A stretch of DNA of 8,943 nt, taken from the NCBI GenBank assembly GCA_036271855.1, contig DATAZV010000213.1, positions 1 to 8,943 on the forward strand. The letters are read 5' to 3'. Of this stretch, positions 6,606 through 8,943 are shown piece by piece. The position numbers were made by a program, and so were the translations under genes. Position 1 is the stretch's first letter. Each line of letters starts with the position of its first letter. This stretch comes from JAQGMJ01 sp036271855 (GTDB taxonomy: Bacteria; Pseudomonadota; Gammaproteobacteria; Burkholderiales; JAEUOS01). The notes below the pieces were generated by a model. The model was not told where the DNA came from and searched no databases. It was given only the letters and a program-made list of their open reading frames with translations.

Positions 6606-8943
6606 TCAGCCGCTGCTTTTCTGGCGAATCGCCAGGATCGCCTGGTTGCGCAGGGTCTTCAGCAGGCTCAGTTCGCTGTCGGACAGGCGCAAGGTCGCGC
6701 TATCGTCGCCGTCGGCGTAGATCAGGGCCAGCGGCTTTTTGTTCACCATCACCGGAAACAGGAAAAACCCGCGCGCCCGCACCAGGGCGCGGTACCAGTC
6801 CGGCACATAGCTGCGGATCTTCTCCGCCTCCACATCCTCGATGCAAATGTCGGCGCCCTTGCTCAGGGCGGCGTAAAAGACGTCGCGCGAACCGGTCAGC
6901 GGAATTGCGAAACCGCGCTTGACCAGGCCGTCGATGTCGCCGCCGAAACCGAAGCGCCCCTTCAGCGTGTTGCTGCGCGCATCGTTGGTGCACAGCAGGA
7001 CGCGGGTGAAGCCGATCGCCCGGAACATGGTTTCGAGAATGATGCGCAGCACGTCGTTCAGGTCGTACGGCCCGGCCAGGGTATTGGTGATGTCGGAAAT
7101 GCCTGCCGCCAGCATGCCCTCGCGCGAAGCCGCCACCGGGGTCGGCCCACCGGCCAGGCGGGCGGCCCCGGGCGGGCGCGTGTTGAGCACGGTATCGTCC
7201 AGGACCTCGCCGGCGGCGCGATCGGCGGCGGATTCTGCCGTCTCCGGCTCCGGCAAGGGCGCACCGTCCATCAGCCGCAGCTTTTGCACGAAATCGCCCG
7301 AGCCGATGCGCAGGTCCAGGCTGGCAGCCTCGGCGACAAAGGTGCGCGCCGCGTGCTTGAGTACGGTGGCCATCTGGCGCGCATTGATGTTTAGCGCATG
7401 GCCGTATTTGTTGGCGATCTTCGCCAGCGCTGCCTCGCGCTGGGCGCCCGCCGGCAAACGCACCGCGTCGGCCATGCGGGTGGCCATGCCGGCCAGTGCG
7501 CACATGCGCTCCGCGTCGTTGGCCGGCGGCAACACCGGCGCGCCGGCGGCCGGCACCCGCATGCTACCAAGAATGCCCGCGGGAAAATTCCATTTCTCCG
7601 CGACGCCCAGACCCAGGCCGGTGTAGGACAAGCCCAGCACCTGCTCCGCCGCCTCGTCCTCGTCCATCCCTTCGGCACGCGCCAGGCGCGCCACATCGGC
7701 CGATTCCTCGTGCAGATAGAAGGTCGCCAGCAGCTTGCCCAGGCGATGGAACATGGCGCAGATGAAGGCTTCCTCGGCATTGCGAAAACCCAGGGCCGCC
7801 GCCAGTTCGCGCGACAGCACGCCGCTGAAATAGCTGGCGCTGACCTGGTCCTTCAGGTCGGCCGCCTGGGTCTTGTTTTGCAGGTGCTCGAACAGCATCA
7901 GCGAAAGCGCCGCGGCGCGCACCTTCTGGAAACCGAGGATCGACACCGCGCGCGACACGGTCGAGACCGATCCGCCGAACTGCGAAAAGGAGGCGGTGTT
8001 GACCATGCGCAGCACCTTGTTGGTCAGCGCCACGTCCTTGAGGATGCCGTCGGCCAGTGCGCTGGCCGGCTCGTCCTCCGAGGCCATCAGCTTGTTGATC
8101 GAGGCGATGGTCGAAGAGAGCACCGGGAAGTCGCTCTTGTAGCGCATCCGCCGCAGCACGAATTCCAGGATGCCGTGCCCGCTCTCCTCGTCCGGCGCGG
8201 CCGTCTGCGGGCGCGCGTAGGCGGTCAGAGCGGCCATCATTTCACCCGGGCTGGCATAGCGCGCCGCCGGGTCCTTGGCGATGGCGCGCATCACGATGGC
8301 ATCCAGCCGTTCGTCGATTTCGGGATTGACGCGCGACGGCGGCAGGAAGGCCTTGTTGACCATCGCGTTCATGATGGCGTAGACGTCGCTGCCGCCCACC
8401 GCCGGCTTGCCGCAGAGCATTTCGTACAGCACCATGCCGAGGGCGAACAGGTCGCAGCTCGGGGTGAACTCGCCGCCGGAAAGGTATTCGGGCGCCATGT
8501 AGCGCGGCGTGCCGGACAGGCCGCCGCTGTTGCTTTGCGTACCCAGCGCGCCGTCGGTGCGGCTGGCGATGCCGAAGTCCATGATGCGCGGCACTTCGCC
8601 TATCAACATGATGTTGGCCGGCTTGATGTCGCGATGTACGATGTTCTGCTGGTGCGCGCACTCGATGCCGCGCAGCATGCCCAGCGCCAGTTGCACCGCC
8701 TCCAGCACCGGCAGCTTGCCGCGTGCGCGCAGGACCTCGGACAAGGGCTGGCCGGCGACGAATTCGAATACGAGATACGGCAGGCCCTGGTGCTCGCCGG
8801 CATCGAACAGGGGAACAATGTTGGGATGCGCGAGTTTGCCGACGATGCGCGCCTCGTCCAGCAGCAGCTGCACCATGGCCTCGCGCGCGGCGGGGTCGGA
8901 GCGCTCGATGCGCAGGGTCTTGACCGCCACCTTGCGATGCAAA
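6606..8943 (-). CDS. Serine/threonine protein kinase fused to HDOD and GAF domains (N-terminus outside window)
   Basis: At least 778 residues, stop at 6606-6608; the frame runs off the right edge, and the first codon seen (TTG, 8942-8940) is an internal Leu, not a start. Numbering from it: residues 1-245 are a Hanks-type kinase domain with the ATP-anchoring Lys in VAVKTL (K8), alpha-C Glu at about E30, catalytic loop HRDIKPAN (103-110), DFG (122-124) and SGTPRYMAPE (143-152). The glycine-rich loop must lie beyond the window. Residues about 258-460 form an HDOD domain (FPVLSSTIASINKLM..., LKDVALTNKVLRMVNTASF, VSILGFQKVRAAALS); its HD metal pair is replaced by H399-R400. After an Ala/Pro-rich linker (about 555-605), residues 610-775 form a GAF domain (ISDITNTLAGPYDLNDVLRIIL..., FFLFPVMVNKKPLALIYADG). 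No membrane segment is visible in the seen part. It probably phosphorylates Ser/Thr in response to a ligand or partner; targets are unknown. It stands alone upstream of uvrB. Confidence 0.92.
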   Translation of the reverse strand, partial: LHRKVAVKTLRIERSDPAAREAMVQLLLDEARIVGKLAHPNIVPLFDAGEHQGLPYLVFEFVAGQPLSEVLRARGKLPVLEAVQLALGMLRGIECAHQQNIVHRDIKPANIMLIGEVPRIMDFGIASRTDGALGTQSNSGGLSGTPRYMAPEYLSGGEFTPSCDLFALGMVLYEMLCGKPAVGGSDVYAIMNAMVNKAFLPPSRVNPEIDERLDAIVMRAIAKDPAARYASPGEMMAALTAYARPQTAAPDEESGHGILEFVLRRMRYKSDFPVLSSTIASINKLMASEDEPASALADGILKDVALTNKVLRMVNTASFSQFGGSVSTVSRAVSILGFQKVRAAALSLMLFEHLQNKTQAADLKDQVSASYFSGVLSRELAAALGFRNAEEAFICAMFHRLGKLLATFYLHEESADVARLARAEGMDEDEAAEQVLGLSYTGLGLGVAEKWNFPAGILGSMRVPAAGAPVLPPANDAERMCALAGMATRMADAVRLPAGAQREAALAKIANKYGHALNINARQMATVLKHAARTFVAEAASLDLRIGSGDFVQKLRLMDGAPLPEPETAESAADRAAGEVLDDTVLNTRPPGAARLAGGPTPVAASREGMLAAGISDITNTLAGPYDLNDVLRIILETMFRAIGFTRVLLCTNDARSNTLKGRFGFGGDIDGLVKRGFAIPLTGSRDVFYAALSKGADICIEDVEAEKIRSYVPDWYRALVRARGFFLFPVMVNKKPLALIYADGDDSATLRLSDSELSLLKTLRNQAILAIRQKSSG

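Overview
The window is GC-rich and densely coded. It reads as ordinary chromosome of a betaproteobacterium, most likely Burkholderiales and perhaps Oxalobacteraceae. That placement is inferred from the Mfd, UvrB and ABC-transporter protein sequences recalled from memory, not from a search. I see no tRNA, rRNA, insertion sequence, phage gene, CRISPR array or plasmid gene.

Layout. At the left edge (1-296, +) is the C-terminal end of mfd, the transcription-repair coupling factor. It is joined by an ATGA stop/start overlap to a GNAT acetyltransferase (293-799, +). Converging on that pair is a three-gene minus-strand ABC-importer operon of the NitT/TauT and NMT1/THI5-like type. Its transcription order is ATPase (3414-2644), permease (2647-1856), then periplasmic binding protein (1818-802). 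A small hairpin with a T-run, inside the last codons of the acetyltransferase gene, could terminate this operon. About 290 bp of divergent intergenic DNA separates the operon from an unrecognised 197-residue protein (3701-4294, +). That gene converges on uvrB (6423-4357, -). Behind uvrB, after a 182-bp gap, is a large multidomain signalling protein (8943-6606, -). It carries a Hanks-type Ser/Thr kinase domain, an HDOD domain and a GAF domain, and its N-terminus runs off the right edge.

How the genes relate. Mfd and UvrB both act in nucleotide excision repair: Mfd removes stalled RNA polymerase and recruits UvrA, and UvrB verifies damage and loads UvrC. They lie about 4 kb apart on opposite strands with a transporter between them, so they are not one operon. 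The importer is a self-contained three-component unit whose ligand cannot be told from sequence, although its binding protein resembles the pyrimidine-precursor (THI5/NMT1) family. The kinase-HDOD-GAF protein is probably a cytoplasmic signalling hub with an unknown signal and unknown targets.

Most worth a second look: (1) the importer ATPase has lysine where the catalytic Walker-B glutamate should be (DKP instead of DEP); (2) the kinase-HDOD-GAF fusion, whose HDOD domain lacks the HD metal-binding pair; (3) the unrecognised two-part protein at 3701-4294. I found no convincing wholly new multi-gene system.
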